From CBFHMJ01 sp965656875 (GTDB lineage: Bacteria; Pseudomonadota; Gammaproteobacteria; Enterobacterales; Alteromonadaceae): a DNA stretch of 64,000 bases. Position 1 is the first letter of the stretch. Each line of letters starts with the position of its first letter. Below are positions 47,449-55,066 of this stretch, one piece after another. A model generated the notes under the pieces. It was given only the letters and a program-made list of their open reading frames with translations, did not search any database and was not told where the DNA came from. The stretch is taken from positions 1 to 64,000 of the forward strand of contig CBFHMJ010000048.1 in the NCBI GenBank assembly GCA_965656875.1, in the 5' to 3' direction. Made by a program: the position numbers and the translations under genes.

Positions 47449-48672
47449 CTAAACAACCTGAAATGCAGGATCTAATAACGTTAATTTCAAAACCGTTTTA
47501 TCATTTTCATTCGTTATGTCAGTCATTGGTGTAACAGACAACAGGTATCGGTTTATCAATGACAAATCGGGATGATTTCTTAATTCACGGTTAACTAATT
47601 TACTGAATCTTTCTCTTTCAGGAATGTAACTACTACTATACCAGGCCGCGCCACCAGGCCAGCCTTTAACGTTAGGCGGCATAAAGAGCAGTTGCCCCAT
47701 CCCTTTTGCAAAACGCCTGAATTGCTTTGCACTATTATCATGAAAACCAATTAAACGTTGGCAACCAATCACCAGGTGTACTGGCGACTTAATTTGCGTG
47801 CCAGCAGAAGCCCAGAATGCATCAGACAAGAAAATATGCTCAAGCACAGGTTGTAAATGGAAATCAGACTCAGTGAATAAATCAGCCAGCTCATTCAACT
47901 CTTCGTCTTTTAACGGTGATTCAGTAAAATAACGCCATAACTTCTGGACAATAAATCGCGCACACTCAGGCTGTGCAAGAATCAAATCTGCAATATCATC
48001 AGGACCAAATTTCCCGGTCTGCCCAAAGATGGTTTTCTCTCCTTTATCATGTATTCGCTTGCGGAATACATACCGACCTGTTTTCTTTGACACAGTCGCA
48101 CCCGTCAACGCACGAGCCAACTCTTTGATATCCTGTTCGGTATAGTTCCCTTCACCTAATGTGAATAATTCTAATAACTCTCTAGCCAGATTTTCATTAG
48201 GCGCCGATTTTTTATTGTCATCATTGTCGAGGTAAATCAGCATCGCCGCATCGTGAATAATGCCATCCAGTAATGCTCTAAAGCTTCCCGTACCATGCTT
48301 TCTGAACAATTGATTTTGAGCCAACATCGTTGGCGCCCACTTAACCTTCTTAACGGAAGAAACAAAGTGGTTATGCCAGAACAACACCATAACTTCATTG
48401 AACGGCGTTCGCGTCTCAACCATTTGACGATGCCACCACTGCCACAGCTCTTGTTTCATTTGATTGACAGTATCTTTATCACGCTCAATATCTTGTGGCA
48501 TTAGATCATGCCATTCTGGAAGGTCTGTTAGATCGGAAGATTGTTGCAGTAAGTGTAAAATCGCGGTTTTTTTATCAGCAATTGCGAAAATTTCATTGAG
48601 TAAACCAGGGGATGCAGCAAAACCCAGTTTACGCGCAATAAATGCTGCGTCAGTATTCGTAAGATTGCCCAT
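47449..48672 (-). CDS. DUF1800 family protein
   Basis: This 407-residue protein matches DUF1800. Typical segments are MVLFWHNHFVSSVKKV near residue 94, NENLARELLELFTLGEGNYTEQDIKELARALTG near 157 and PPNVKGWPGG near 338. DUF1800 and DUF1501 genes are nearly always paired, as here, but their function is unknown. AGGAGTATATA precedes the ATG. Confidence 0.88.
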   Translation of the reverse strand: MGNLTNTDAAFIARKLGFAASPGLLNEIFAIADKKTAILHLLQQSSDLTDLPEWHDLMPQDIERDKDTVNQMKQELWQWWHRQMVETRTPFNEVMVLFWHNHFVSSVKKVKWAPTMLAQNQLFRKHGTGSFRALLDGIIHDAAMLIYLDNDDNKKSAPNENLARELLELFTLGEGNYTEQDIKELARALTGATVSKKTGRYVFRKRIHDKGEKTIFGQTGKFGPDDIADLILAQPECARFIVQKLWRYFTESPLKDEELNELADLFTESDFHLQPVLEHIFLSDAFWASAGTQIKSPVHLVIGCQRLIGFHDNSAKQFRRFAKGMGQLLFMPPNVKGWPGGAAWYSSSYIPERERFSKLVNRELRNHPDLSLINRYLLSVTPMTDITNENDKTVLKLTLLDPAFQVV

Positions 48673-48913
48673 TATATACTCCTGTACTACTTCTTACGGC
48701 TTTAAACACCAAAGCACGCCTAATCGGCGATACTCATAATACGTTGTTAAATGTCGTTGGCGAGTACTGCCGTTAGAGGTTTTGATTATTTTATATACAG
48801 CAATCAGGGTCTGTTTAAAATGACTATAGTACTCACATGACGCATTTAAAATCAGACCAGTACAGAGTAGAAAAATGAAAAGAAGAGGCTTTTTTACGAC
48901 TATAAAGAGAGGA

Positions 48914-49045
48914 TTACTTATTATCTTCCATAATGCTTTCGATAAGCATACCGACTCTTTTCTTTTGATACTCCTCCATATTTAAGTAAAAAAGAGTACA
49001 AAATGCCACTACACATCCCAGAGTGATTAAAAGTTTCTTTTTCAA
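48914..49045 (-). CDS. Small single-span membrane protein (43 residues, TTG start)
   Basis: A TTG-initiated frame encodes a lysine-rich start (KKKLL), a hydrophobic span (about residues 5-22) and a charged C-terminal tail (EEYQKKRV...IMEDNK). AGGAG lies 7 bp upstream of the TTG. The pattern is protein-like, but the short length leaves doubt. It lies just outside the left end of the Tn7-like element. Confidence 0.45.
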   Translation of the reverse strand: MKKKLLITLGCVVAFCTLFYLNMEEYQKKRVGMLIESIMEDNK

Positions 49046-49195
49046 CGGTTAACTCCTGAATAATTGATAACTAAAATGAAAGCCAACTATATTATTTTTA
49101 ACGTTTAAACAATGTGTTAAGACAGGGTTCAAATGTTTCAGGATATTAATTTTCACCCGTGAATATTAGTATTGAGTTCAAAATTCAGGCAATAA

Positions 49196-49229
49196 AAAAC
49201 CCTGATGAAATGAAGATCATCAGGGTTTT
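49196..49229. terminator. Bidirectional terminator left of the integron element
   Basis: A 13-bp perfect stem (49196-49208 with 49217-49229) with A and T runs on both sides lies directly outside the left end of the Tn7-like element. It would stop transcripts leaving the cassette array. Confidence 0.88.
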
Positions 49230-49234
49230 ATAAC

Positions 49235-49328
49235 TGTGGTTAAGTAATAAAGTTGTTTACTGACCTTCGCGCCAGGCCGTATTTTGTGGTTAGTATTTTT
49301 GGACCTTTAAAAATAAAGTTGTTTACCG
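49235..49328 (+). repeat. Left end of the Tn7-like element with two TnsB-site-like repeats
   Basis: TGTGG at 49235 is followed six bases later by AATAAAGT, the same spacing I recall for the Tn7 left end. The 15-bp direct repeat AATAAAGTTGTTTAC occurs at 49246-49260 and 49312-49326, 66 bp apart. Spaced sites at the left and packed sites at the right are the Tn7 pattern. Confidence 0.75.
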
Positions 49329-49430
49329 GATTATACGTTTACCTATAATTACTTTTTTATATGGAATCTCAATGTGTCCGCCTATATCAATATGACGCAT
49401 GACATAAATAATCGTATGTTGGTCATTCAT
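49323..49430 (-). CDS. Possible 35-residue remnant gene at the end of the cassette array
   Basis: A frame MNDQHTIIYVMRHIDIGG... of 35 residues starts 25 bp after the last attC and stops inside the second left-end repeat. There is no clear ribosome-binding site and no attC after it. It may be the truncated start of a further cassette, or chance. Confidence 0.25.
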   Translation of the reverse strand: MNDQHTIIYVMRHIDIGGHIEIPYKKVIIGKRIIR

Positions 49431-49454
49431 GAAAGATTCTCAATTTGTATTTGC

Positions 49455-49550
49455 ATGTAACGCCCGCAATAACCAGCCGGAGGTGCAGAGCACCAGAGGT
49501 CCGGCGGAAGCCACGCAGTGGCTGGAGCGAAGTTCATTGCCTTGTTACAT
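49455..49550 (-). repeat. attC site of cassette 6
   Basis: On the minus strand this 96-bp site runs from the inverse core ATGTAAC (49544-49550) to the core GTTACAT (49455-49461). The inside can fold into GCCGGA/TCCGGC-type stems. The stop codon of the cassette gene overlaps the inverse core. The start of this cassette (GTTATAT) differs from it at one position. Confidence 0.85.
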
Positions 49551-50696
49551 GCTTTCACGAACAAGCTCAAAAGACCAGACACCAAATTCCTCTTCTGAAT
49601 CATACCTAGAAGTTGAATTATCATCTTGCCCGGCTGATTTCGTCTTTCTGATGGACTGAAGGAAAGTTGGTAGATTTTCTCTAATTCTATCAAGGCTTTC
49701 GCAATAATCGGCTTCGCTGCGAAATATGGGGAATGGTAGTTCGATGATAGGTGGCTTTATCTGTGTTTGCAGTGGGGTTATTAACTGGACCGGATGCGGA
49801 CTATCAATCTCTATCGTCCGAATATGAATTAAAAGACTATGCTCAATCGTTCCTTCAATGAAGTAAAAAAGATCACAATAGAAATCTACATCAAATCCAT
49901 CTTTCTTTTCGGGATATGTAATGTACTCAATACTTGGGTAAGGTATGCAGAGATTCTCTGAACGATAGCGTATAGCTAACACTTTATGAAGTTCGACATT
50001 TTTATACCTTAAGTAATAATAATATCTATCAGGCTGCTCGACGAGATTCGCCTCCCACCAAAACTTGCCTCCACTCTGTCCGTCATCACCAATCTGAATT
50101 GTGTAGTCAGGGTCCAAATCATAGAAAGCTTGCGAGACACCATCGTACTTCCAGTTAGATGTGTCTCGCAGTATATCGACAAACCTCTCAGATGCCTTTT
50201 TATCTAATCCAAATCGTTCGCGCCACATGGCTTGGATTTCATACGGATTTGCACAAGAATCTTTGGGCGTATTTACATCAGCACTGCGGGAATATACAGT
50301 TCCAGATCTTACCTTAACTCCATTCTTGATCTCATCCTTCGTTAGAAAATATGGCTTGGAATCACGATTTTTTATTGTCAGTACATCAACTACTTTGTCA
50401 TCAATAATTATCGAAGAAAGTTCAACTTCAGGAATATTGTGAAATGAAAAGCTCTTCGTCTTAAGGTATGAAACGATGTCCGCTTGAGTTCGTTTTGTTT
50501 TTGAATCTTCTAAACCAACCACTTCATAATCATCATTAACACCAAAGATCAGGTATCTATCGCCATTAAATATAACGTTTGATAGGCAAAGGATGTCATG
50601 TAGCAATGAAGCAGGATTGGTATGGTGCTCCTGCTTAAAGTCCCACCAATCACCTTCTTTTTGCTCTTTCAGTAATTGCAAAACGATATTTTTCAT
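49545..50696 (-). CDS. AlbA_2/Schlafen-type putative DNA-binding protein (cassette 6)
   Basis: This 383-residue protein starts with an AlbA_2-like domain (about residues 5-130): EGDWWDFKQEHH, LHDILCLSNVIFNGDRYLIFGVNDD and VRSGTVYSRS are the recognisable segments. The C-terminal two thirds are not recognised. I chose the ATG at 50696, since a longer frame would run into the upstream attC. AlbA_2 proteins include transcription regulators and components of phage-defence systems, so a defence role is possible but unproven. It is alone in the sixth cassette. Confidence 0.75.
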   Translation of the reverse strand: MKNIVLQLLKEQKEGDWWDFKQEHHTNPASLLHDILCLSNVIFNGDRYLIFGVNDDYEVVGLEDSKTKRTQADIVSYLKTKSFSFHNIPEVELSSIIIDDKVVDVLTIKNRDSKPYFLTKDEIKNGVKVRSGTVYSRSADVNTPKDSCANPYEIQAMWRERFGLDKKASERFVDILRDTSNWKYDGVSQAFYDLDPDYTIQIGDDGQSGGKFWWEANLVEQPDRYYYYLRYKNVELHKVLAIRYRSENLCIPYPSIEYITYPEKKDGFDVDFYCDLFYFIEGTIEHSLLIHIRTIEIDSPHPVQLITPLQTQIKPPIIELPFPIFRSEADYCESLDRIRENLPTFLQSIRKTKSAGQDDNSTSRYDSEEEFGVWSFELVRESM

Positions 50697-50714
50697 TGGG
50701 TAACTACTCAAGGC

Positions 50715-50778
50715 ATATAACGCCTTGCGAAGGGGCGAAGTGCGCAGCACTTTGTCCCGCTTGCGCAACTTGTTACAT
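50715..50778 (-). repeat. attC site of cassette 5
   Basis: This compact 64-bp site has inverse core ATGTAAC (50772-50778) and core GTTATAT (50715-50721) on the minus strand. The inverse core is the exact complement of the core that starts this cassette (GTTACAT at 51355-51361). AAGTGCGCAGCACTT forms the hairpin tip. Confidence 0.88.
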
Positions 50779-50793
50779 GCCGTTGCGCGATGT

Positions 50794-51339
50794 TCATTGT
50801 GCTGCCTCTGCCTTAGCAAGTGTTTCGGCGATTGCGGTGTTGGTAATATACCTGCCGCCAGAAAATTCACAGCAGTAAAAAATGCTATTACCTTGAGTTT
50901 TATCGGATACGTATTTTGCTAGCTGGAGTGCCTTTTCTGGATTTGGTTCTACGCCTTCGCCACGAAGATAGATATTGGCCAGTTGAAACTTGGCGATTAG
51001 CGCATCGCTGTTTTGATTAAAGTAACCCGATTTACCGGCTGCACCAACAAGCTGCCCGTTAGCCCAGTTGCCATCAGATTCTTGGGCCGCAGCTTTTTCG
51101 TACCATCTTATCGCTGTTGGTATGTCCTTGGTTACGCCAGAACCCAGCTCATATGCGACACCTACCCGAAGTTGTGCCCATGGCTCGCCACGCTCAGCGG
51201 CAGGCATTAAAACTGCAAAGGCCGTGTCGTAATCATACTTTTCCCATGCCATGTCTACGGTGCGCTCACCGGGGTTTGGATTAGGTCCTGCGCAAGCAGT
51301 AAGACCAAGTACGATTAAAAAAATGTAGATGATTCTCAT
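50794..51339 (-). CDS. Sel1-repeat lipoprotein (cassette 5)
   Basis: This 181-residue protein has a lipoprotein signal (IFLIVLGLTACAG, lipidation at Cys16). It is followed by Sel1-like repeats with short paired helices (PWAQLRVGVAYELGSGV and AKFQLANIYLRGEGVEPN). Such proteins scaffold other proteins at the envelope. AAGG lies upstream of the ATG. Its role in a mobile cassette is unknown. Confidence 0.8.
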   Translation of the reverse strand: MRIIYIFLIVLGLTACAGPNPNPGERTVDMAWEKYDYDTAFAVLMPAAERGEPWAQLRVGVAYELGSGVTKDIPTAIRWYEKAAAQESDGNWANGQLVGAAGKSGYFNQNSDALIAKFQLANIYLRGEGVEPNPEKALQLAKYVSDKTQGNSIFYCCEFSGGRYITNTAIAETLAKAEAAQ

Positions 51340-51354
51340 GATTTACCTTCAGGC

Positions 51355-51435
51355 ATGTAACGCTCGGTTAATGGGCGTGCGTTTTTGTGCGCGTCCCAGT
51401 GAGCGTAAGCGAACTAATTGAACCGTTTGTTATAA
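51355..51435 (-). repeat. attC site of cassette 4
   Basis: This 81-bp site has inverse core TTATAAC (51429-51435) and core GTTACAT (51355-51361). The inverse core exactly complements the start of its own cassette (GTTATAA at 51713-51719). Confidence 0.88.
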
Positions 51436-51447
51436 CTTTACTACCCA

Positions 51448-51684
51448 TTAGTAGATTGACTTGGCAATTGCCTGGAAAAGCTCTGAGAACTTTTTAGACT
51501 CGTTACTTGGTGCTAAATCATGTGAAAACAATTCAAACGACCTTGATAAAAATTCCAGGCTTTCTTTCATTGGATTAGTGATTGGTTCGCCAGCAATGTC
51601 TTTATCAGTATCTACAAGCTGCATGGTTTCGCCACGCTGAAGCTCTTTGATTAATTCTTTGAAATCAATAGTTGGTAAATCCAT
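51448..51684 (-). CDS. Unknown 78-residue protein (cassette 4)
   Basis: This small acidic protein (MDLPTIDFKELIKEL...) appears mostly helical and has no signal peptide or membrane span. AAGGAATGG precedes the ATG. It is the only gene in a 358-bp cassette. No family is recognised, and there is no toxin-antitoxin partner in the cassette. Confidence 0.6.
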   Translation of the reverse strand: MDLPTIDFKELIKELQRGETMQLVDTDKDIAGEPITNPMKESLEFLSRSFELFSHDLAPSNESKKFSELFQAIAKSIY

Positions 51685-51712
51685 CTTCCATTCCTTATAG
51701 AGTTATAACGCC

Positions 51713-51832
51713 GCTATGTGCGGCAAACTTTTTGGTGATTGTTTTGTGGCAATTTTTTCCGCCACAAAATCAAGCGCCGGAAAGTTTGTCCAGCCACACG
51801 AAGTGTGGCGAGGCACGATAGCCTTGTTAAAA
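51713..51832 (-). repeat. attC site of cassette 3
   Basis: This 120-bp site is the longest of the set. It has inverse core TTTTAAC (51826-51832) and core GTTATAA (51713-51719), with internal inverted repeats (GGCGCTTGATTTTGTGGC-type arms). The inverse core complements the start of its own cassette (GTTAAAA at 52135-52141). Confidence 0.86.
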
Positions 51833-51834
51833 CC

Positions 51835-52128
51835 TTACGCTGCAAAATTAAAATAGCCATAAACCGCAACACCAATAAACACCAACCATAAAATTGGCAT
51901 GCGTAAAAACCATGTTTTACCGACAAGCTTATAGCAACTGTCGCACCATGCCCCCGTATATGGAACCGGGCCGGGGAAATGACGCGCATGGCCATTAACG
52001 CCACAACGTTCACACTTGCCACAATACCCTTTTGGCAAGCCGTGCTCTATTAGATGTTTTGGCGGTTCTTCGTTATCCCACACACCGCAATAACATCCTC
52101 TTTTCTCTGCTGCTTCTCGGTAGCTCAT
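51835..52128 (-). CDS. Cysteine-rich protein with C-terminal membrane span (cassette 3)
   Basis: This 97-residue protein has several cysteine pairs that could bind zinc (CYCG near residue 12, CGKCERC near 37 and CDSCY near 61). A single hydrophobic span follows at the C terminus (ILWLVFIGVAVYGYFNF). I chose the ATG at 52128, because the next ATG upstream lies inside the attC core. No family is recognised. Confidence 0.65.
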   Translation of the reverse strand: MSYREAAEKRGCYCGVWDNEEPPKHLIEHGLPKGYCGKCERCGVNGHARHFPGPVPYTGAWCDSCYKLVGKTWFLRMPILWLVFIGVAVYGYFNFAA

Positions 52129-52134
52129 TTTAAG

Positions 52135-52206
52135 TTTTAACGCCCGCATTTGCGGCTGGTTTGGAGCGCAGCGGAAAACCAGTCCGACAACATGCGCTTG
52201 TTAGGT
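52135..52206 (-). repeat. attC site of cassette 2
   Basis: This 72-bp site has inverse core ACCTAAC (52200-52206) and core GTTAAAA (52135-52141). Its inner arms form a GGCTGGTTT/AAACCAG-type hairpin. The inverse core complements the start of its own cassette (GTTAGGT at 54051-54057). Confidence 0.9.
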
Positions 52207-52274
52207 GCTCTCGATAACAAGGGGTAACCGCTCATAAAAAATACTCATAACGCATCAATAGCTTATTATTTGTA

Positions 52275-54017
52275 TTAATCCGGTTGCCACTTATTGATAC
52301 AATCATAGAGTTTCTTAATTTCATCTTGTAGTTCTACACAAAAGCTTGTAAGTGATTTCTCATATCTCCAAGAATTAACTATCATTTGCGCTTTCTTTCT
52401 TTTACTTCCACTTGAAGGCACTGAAGCAAGACTATCCTCATCCAAGTAGTCTTCAATGGTTCTGAACGTAGTATCACCTTCGGGAAACCAAATTCCGACA
52501 TTATTATTTTGACCTTTGAGTTTTTCCAACTCATTTTTTATATAGTTTTTTGCATCACTAAATTTAGATTTATCAACAATACTGTCATCTTCGTTTTGGC
52601 AGGAATCGCTGTCGATAACAACGTACGCATTCCGACTAAAACTAAACATTGTAACTATCTTTTTTCTTTCTATATCAACCGATGTCTCACCACCCTCTAT
52701 ACAGATAGAATCAAGTATAGCTCCACCATACATCTGGAATTCAAAGTCCTCCCCTTTTTTAAAAACTCTCAGACCATGTAGATTTGCATACATTTCTAAC
52801 CACTTGCTGATATAAATCACATCAGAGGGCCCTTCAACCCACACAACACCGTTGCATTGCAATATATCCGACCCAGAAACACCAAGTTCATTAAGGATAT
52901 TACTTGCCGAATATTCGATTGACCTTATCTCGCTACAAAGTGATTCTTGTTCGACAGTTTGCTGACCTTGCTTAAGATTCTGATTTGGCTTAAAACTTCG
53001 AACTCGACTGTTACCGGGATCGAAAGAAGTATCGATAAATTTTGTTTTAAACTCAAAGACTCTAGCGCGCGCTCCCATTCCTAAAACTTGCTTCAAAACA
53101 ACTGATGAATGTGAAGACATAAAAAACTGTGAAGGTTTCGGTTCACATACAACTTCCCACGACTGCCTATTTGTATCTTTTTTATCCAGCCAGTCTCTCC
53201 ATTCTTTCTCCACGACATTTACTGTATAAATATCGCTCTTAGCTCTATTGCCCGAAAATGCTATCCAATGAAGAAGATTGAAAAGTCTGCGCACCGCTCG
53301 CGGCTCCAACCCAAGTTCCGGCTCCTCAATCAGAACAACCTTTCCTTGAGCGATTTCAATTTGATGAATTAATTTTGCTGCTTTAAGCATTCCATCTGTC
53401 CACCAATCGCGATTAAAGCAAACTACTCCACCTCCTCTAACACTACTTACTGTTTCGCTGTTAGGAGTCCTAGTATGGGCTTCACTTAGATATCCGGGCC
53501 CGATAACTTTTAGGTCACGCTGAAAGATATAGGACAATGAAAAGGATAAGAAACGATGAATATTTCTTCCCTCATGCATTTTTAGAGAGGCTTCAAATTC
53601 TGAATCATTCCAATCAGAACTGATAATTTTTGTCGCATGCCCAAGAAGATTTACATCACCAGAAATTAAAGTATCCATCTCAAATCTTATTTCTGAATCC
53701 GTACCCTCTCCATTTAAGTTGTACTTAATTACCAGCTCACCACAGTCTGAATAAAATGGGGATCTATCACATATAAACTCACTATCTAATTTCATTATAT
53801 AAATAGGCGGAGCGTAGATTTTTGGCCCCTGCTTTATTAGCGTTGTGCCGTTTACAAGCTTATGGTGACAACCAATTTTATTTAAAATTTTAAACGCGTT
53901 CGACTTCCCAGAACCATTTCGTCCAATGAATAGGTTTATGGGCGCCAGGTTGGTCAAACTCTGTCCATCAGGGCCAAAAGACAAGACATTCTTTGCGTAA
54001 ATGCTATTAATGAACAA
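52275..54017 (-). CDS. OLD-like AAA ATPase with TOPRIM domain (cassette 2)
   Basis: This 580-residue protein has an ABC-type ATPase domain. The Walker A motif is GRNGSGKSN near residue 33, and the Walker B region VVLIEEPELGLEPRAVRRLF is near 225. SSHSSVVLKQVL follows near 297. A C-terminal TOPRIM-like nuclease domain is indicated by WVEGPSDVIYISKWL near 400 and YVVIDSDSCQNEDD near 460. This is the OLD-family nuclease layout seen in several phage-defence proteins such as OLD and GajA. The start is TTG at 54017 with AAGGAA upstream. No partner gene (for example a GajB-type helicase) is in the cassette. Confidence 0.82.
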   Translation of the reverse strand: MFINSIYAKNVLSFGPDGQSLTNLAPINLFIGRNGSGKSNAFKILNKIGCHHKLVNGTTLIKQGPKIYAPPIYIMKLDSEFICDRSPFYSDCGELVIKYNLNGEGTDSEIRFEMDTLISGDVNLLGHATKIISSDWNDSEFEASLKMHEGRNIHRFLSFSLSYIFQRDLKVIGPGYLSEAHTRTPNSETVSSVRGGGVVCFNRDWWTDGMLKAAKLIHQIEIAQGKVVLIEEPELGLEPRAVRRLFNLLHWIAFSGNRAKSDIYTVNVVEKEWRDWLDKKDTNRQSWEVVCEPKPSQFFMSSHSSVVLKQVLGMGARARVFEFKTKFIDTSFDPGNSRVRSFKPNQNLKQGQQTVEQESLCSEIRSIEYSASNILNELGVSGSDILQCNGVVWVEGPSDVIYISKWLEMYANLHGLRVFKKGEDFEFQMYGGAILDSICIEGGETSVDIERKKIVTMFSFSRNAYVVIDSDSCQNEDDSIVDKSKFSDAKNYIKNELEKLKGQNNNVGIWFPEGDTTFRTIEDYLDEDSLASVPSSGSKRKKAQMIVNSWRYEKSLTSFCVELQDEIKKLYDCINKWQPD

Positions 54018-54050
54018 TATACTCTTCCTTGCGGCTCACTGCATTCCGCC

Positions 54051-54151
54051 ACCTAACGCCCTGTTAACAGGCAATAAAATAGTTGGTTAAAATAAGCGAC
54101 GAAGAAGCAAAAACCAACTGTTTTTTGTCCTTGTTTAACAGCTTGTTAGCT
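54051..54151 (-). repeat. attC site of cassette 1
   Basis: This 101-bp site has inverse core AGCTAAC (54145-54151) and core GTTAGGT (54051-54057). The inner arms AGTTGGTT and AACCAACT pair. The inverse core is the exact complement of GTTAGCT at the attI junction (54764-54770), which supports the cassette border. Confidence 0.9.
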
Positions 54152-54739
54152 TTTACTGTTCTCAAGTTCTAATGCAGCCTGCACATCAACCATACCACCT
54201 GCGGATAATGGCATATTAGCTGTATGAACCGTTACATAGTCATAACTATTTAAATATTCAAATGGAATGTTGTTACCGATACTGTTAGGGTCAGCCGTTA
54301 TTATGATGTCCCTTGACTTTATACCGCGTAGGTCATAGTAATAAGTGTAATAACGAACTGCGATGAATGTAGATGATTTTAATTCACTAAAAGGTACTAA
54401 TTCAATTAGTGAACCATTTTCAGATTTGACTAGTAATTGAGGTTTAAAAAACGAACTATTATCCATTCCAACATTTTGATGAGCGTTAACAACCAAAAAA
54501 TTTGCGCTATTTGGTACAGAAATGTTGTCATAAAAATGCTTTTGATTCTTGGAATTAACAAAGCATTTTTTATTTTTTCCACCTATTTCGAAGGAGGTTT
54601 TCTTATCAAAAGAAACTTTATTTAAAGAAGTTGATATCAACTGACTAGGACAATTGGTTATTTGAGATAACTCTTTGTTGTAATCAGTCGCTTTACAGCC
54701 TGCCAATAAAACTATCGATAATACCACTAAGTTTCTCAC
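54146..54739 (-). CDS. Lipoprotein of unknown function (cassette 1)
   Basis: This 197-residue protein starts at GTG 54739, preceded by AAAGGAG, which places a clean lipoprotein signal at its N terminus (VRNLVVLSIVLLAGC, lipidation at Cys15). The upstream ATG at 54787 lies beyond the attI junction and would disrupt the signal. The mature part is not recognised. Being next to attI, it is the cassette most likely to be expressed from an integron promoter. Confidence 0.7.
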   Translation of the reverse strand: MRNLVVLSIVLLAGCKATDYNKELSQITNCPSQLISTSLNKVSFDKKTSFEIGGKNKKCFVNSKNQKHFYDNISVPNSANFLVVNAHQNVGMDNSSFFKPQLLVKSENGSLIELVPFSELKSSTFIAVRYYTYYYDLRGIKSRDIIITADPNSIGNNIPFEYLNSYDYVTVHTANMPLSAGGMVDVQAALELENSKS

Positions 54740-54763
54740 GAATACTCCTTTATATGATGTAAA

Positions 54764-55029
54764 AGCTAACATTTTATTAGTGCGCATGCGCGTTTACCTC
54801 GTTTGACCAGTAAAAACGCGCACAGTTAACTATTTGTATTGCAAATATCTTATCGGCTTCTCTTCAAATATACTATCTGGAAAAACGCGCATGCGCGTTT
54901 TCCAAACCTATTATCTCAAATCGCAAGCACATAACTGATTGAAATAAAATAATTATATAAATTAGTCCGTGTACAAACGCGCAAAATTTTTCCACTATTT
55001 CCCTTGCTATCCGGGAATTTCAAATAATA
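54764..55029. other. attI region of the integron
   Basis: The first cassette joins at GTTAGCT (54764-54770, minus strand), and intI starts at 55067, so the attI site lies here. The octamer AAACGCGC occurs five times in either orientation (54788-54795, 54814-54821, 54883-54890, 54893-54900, 54975-54982). Two of the copies form the perfect palindrome at 54882-54901. These may be integrase or regulator binding sites. I could not place the cassette promoter with confidence. Confidence 0.7.
54882..54901. repeat. 20-bp perfect palindrome in attI
   Basis: AAAACGCGCATGCGCGTTTT is a perfect palindrome. With flanks it extends to GGAAAA...TTTTCC (54879-54903) with one unpaired A. It is composed of two inverted AAACGCGC motifs. 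A related shorter palindrome, GCGCATGCGC, occurs at 54782-54791. Confidence 0.85.
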
Positions 55030-55045
55030 CTGTATAAAATAACAG
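55030..55045 (+). promoter_or_regulatory. LexA (SOS) box upstream of intI
   Basis: CTGTATAAAATAACAG fits the CTG(T)-N8-(A)CAG LexA consensus exactly in its arms and has an A/T-rich centre. It lies 22-37 bp before the intI start codon, over the expected promoter. LexA control of integron integrases is well established for other integrons. Confidence 0.88.
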
Positions 55046-55066
55046 CACTTAAGAGCGAGGGTTATC

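Noticed and set aside
50697..50870. N-terminal extension of the AlbA_2 cassette protein (MNFLAAGILPTP...)
   Set aside because: It runs through the attC site of cassette 5 and into another cassette, and the conserved domain starts at the ATG at 50696.
51714..52022. Overlapping 102-residue frame on the minus strand
   Set aside because: It reads through the attC of cassette 3 and overlaps the cysteine-rich gene in another frame, with no protein-like features.
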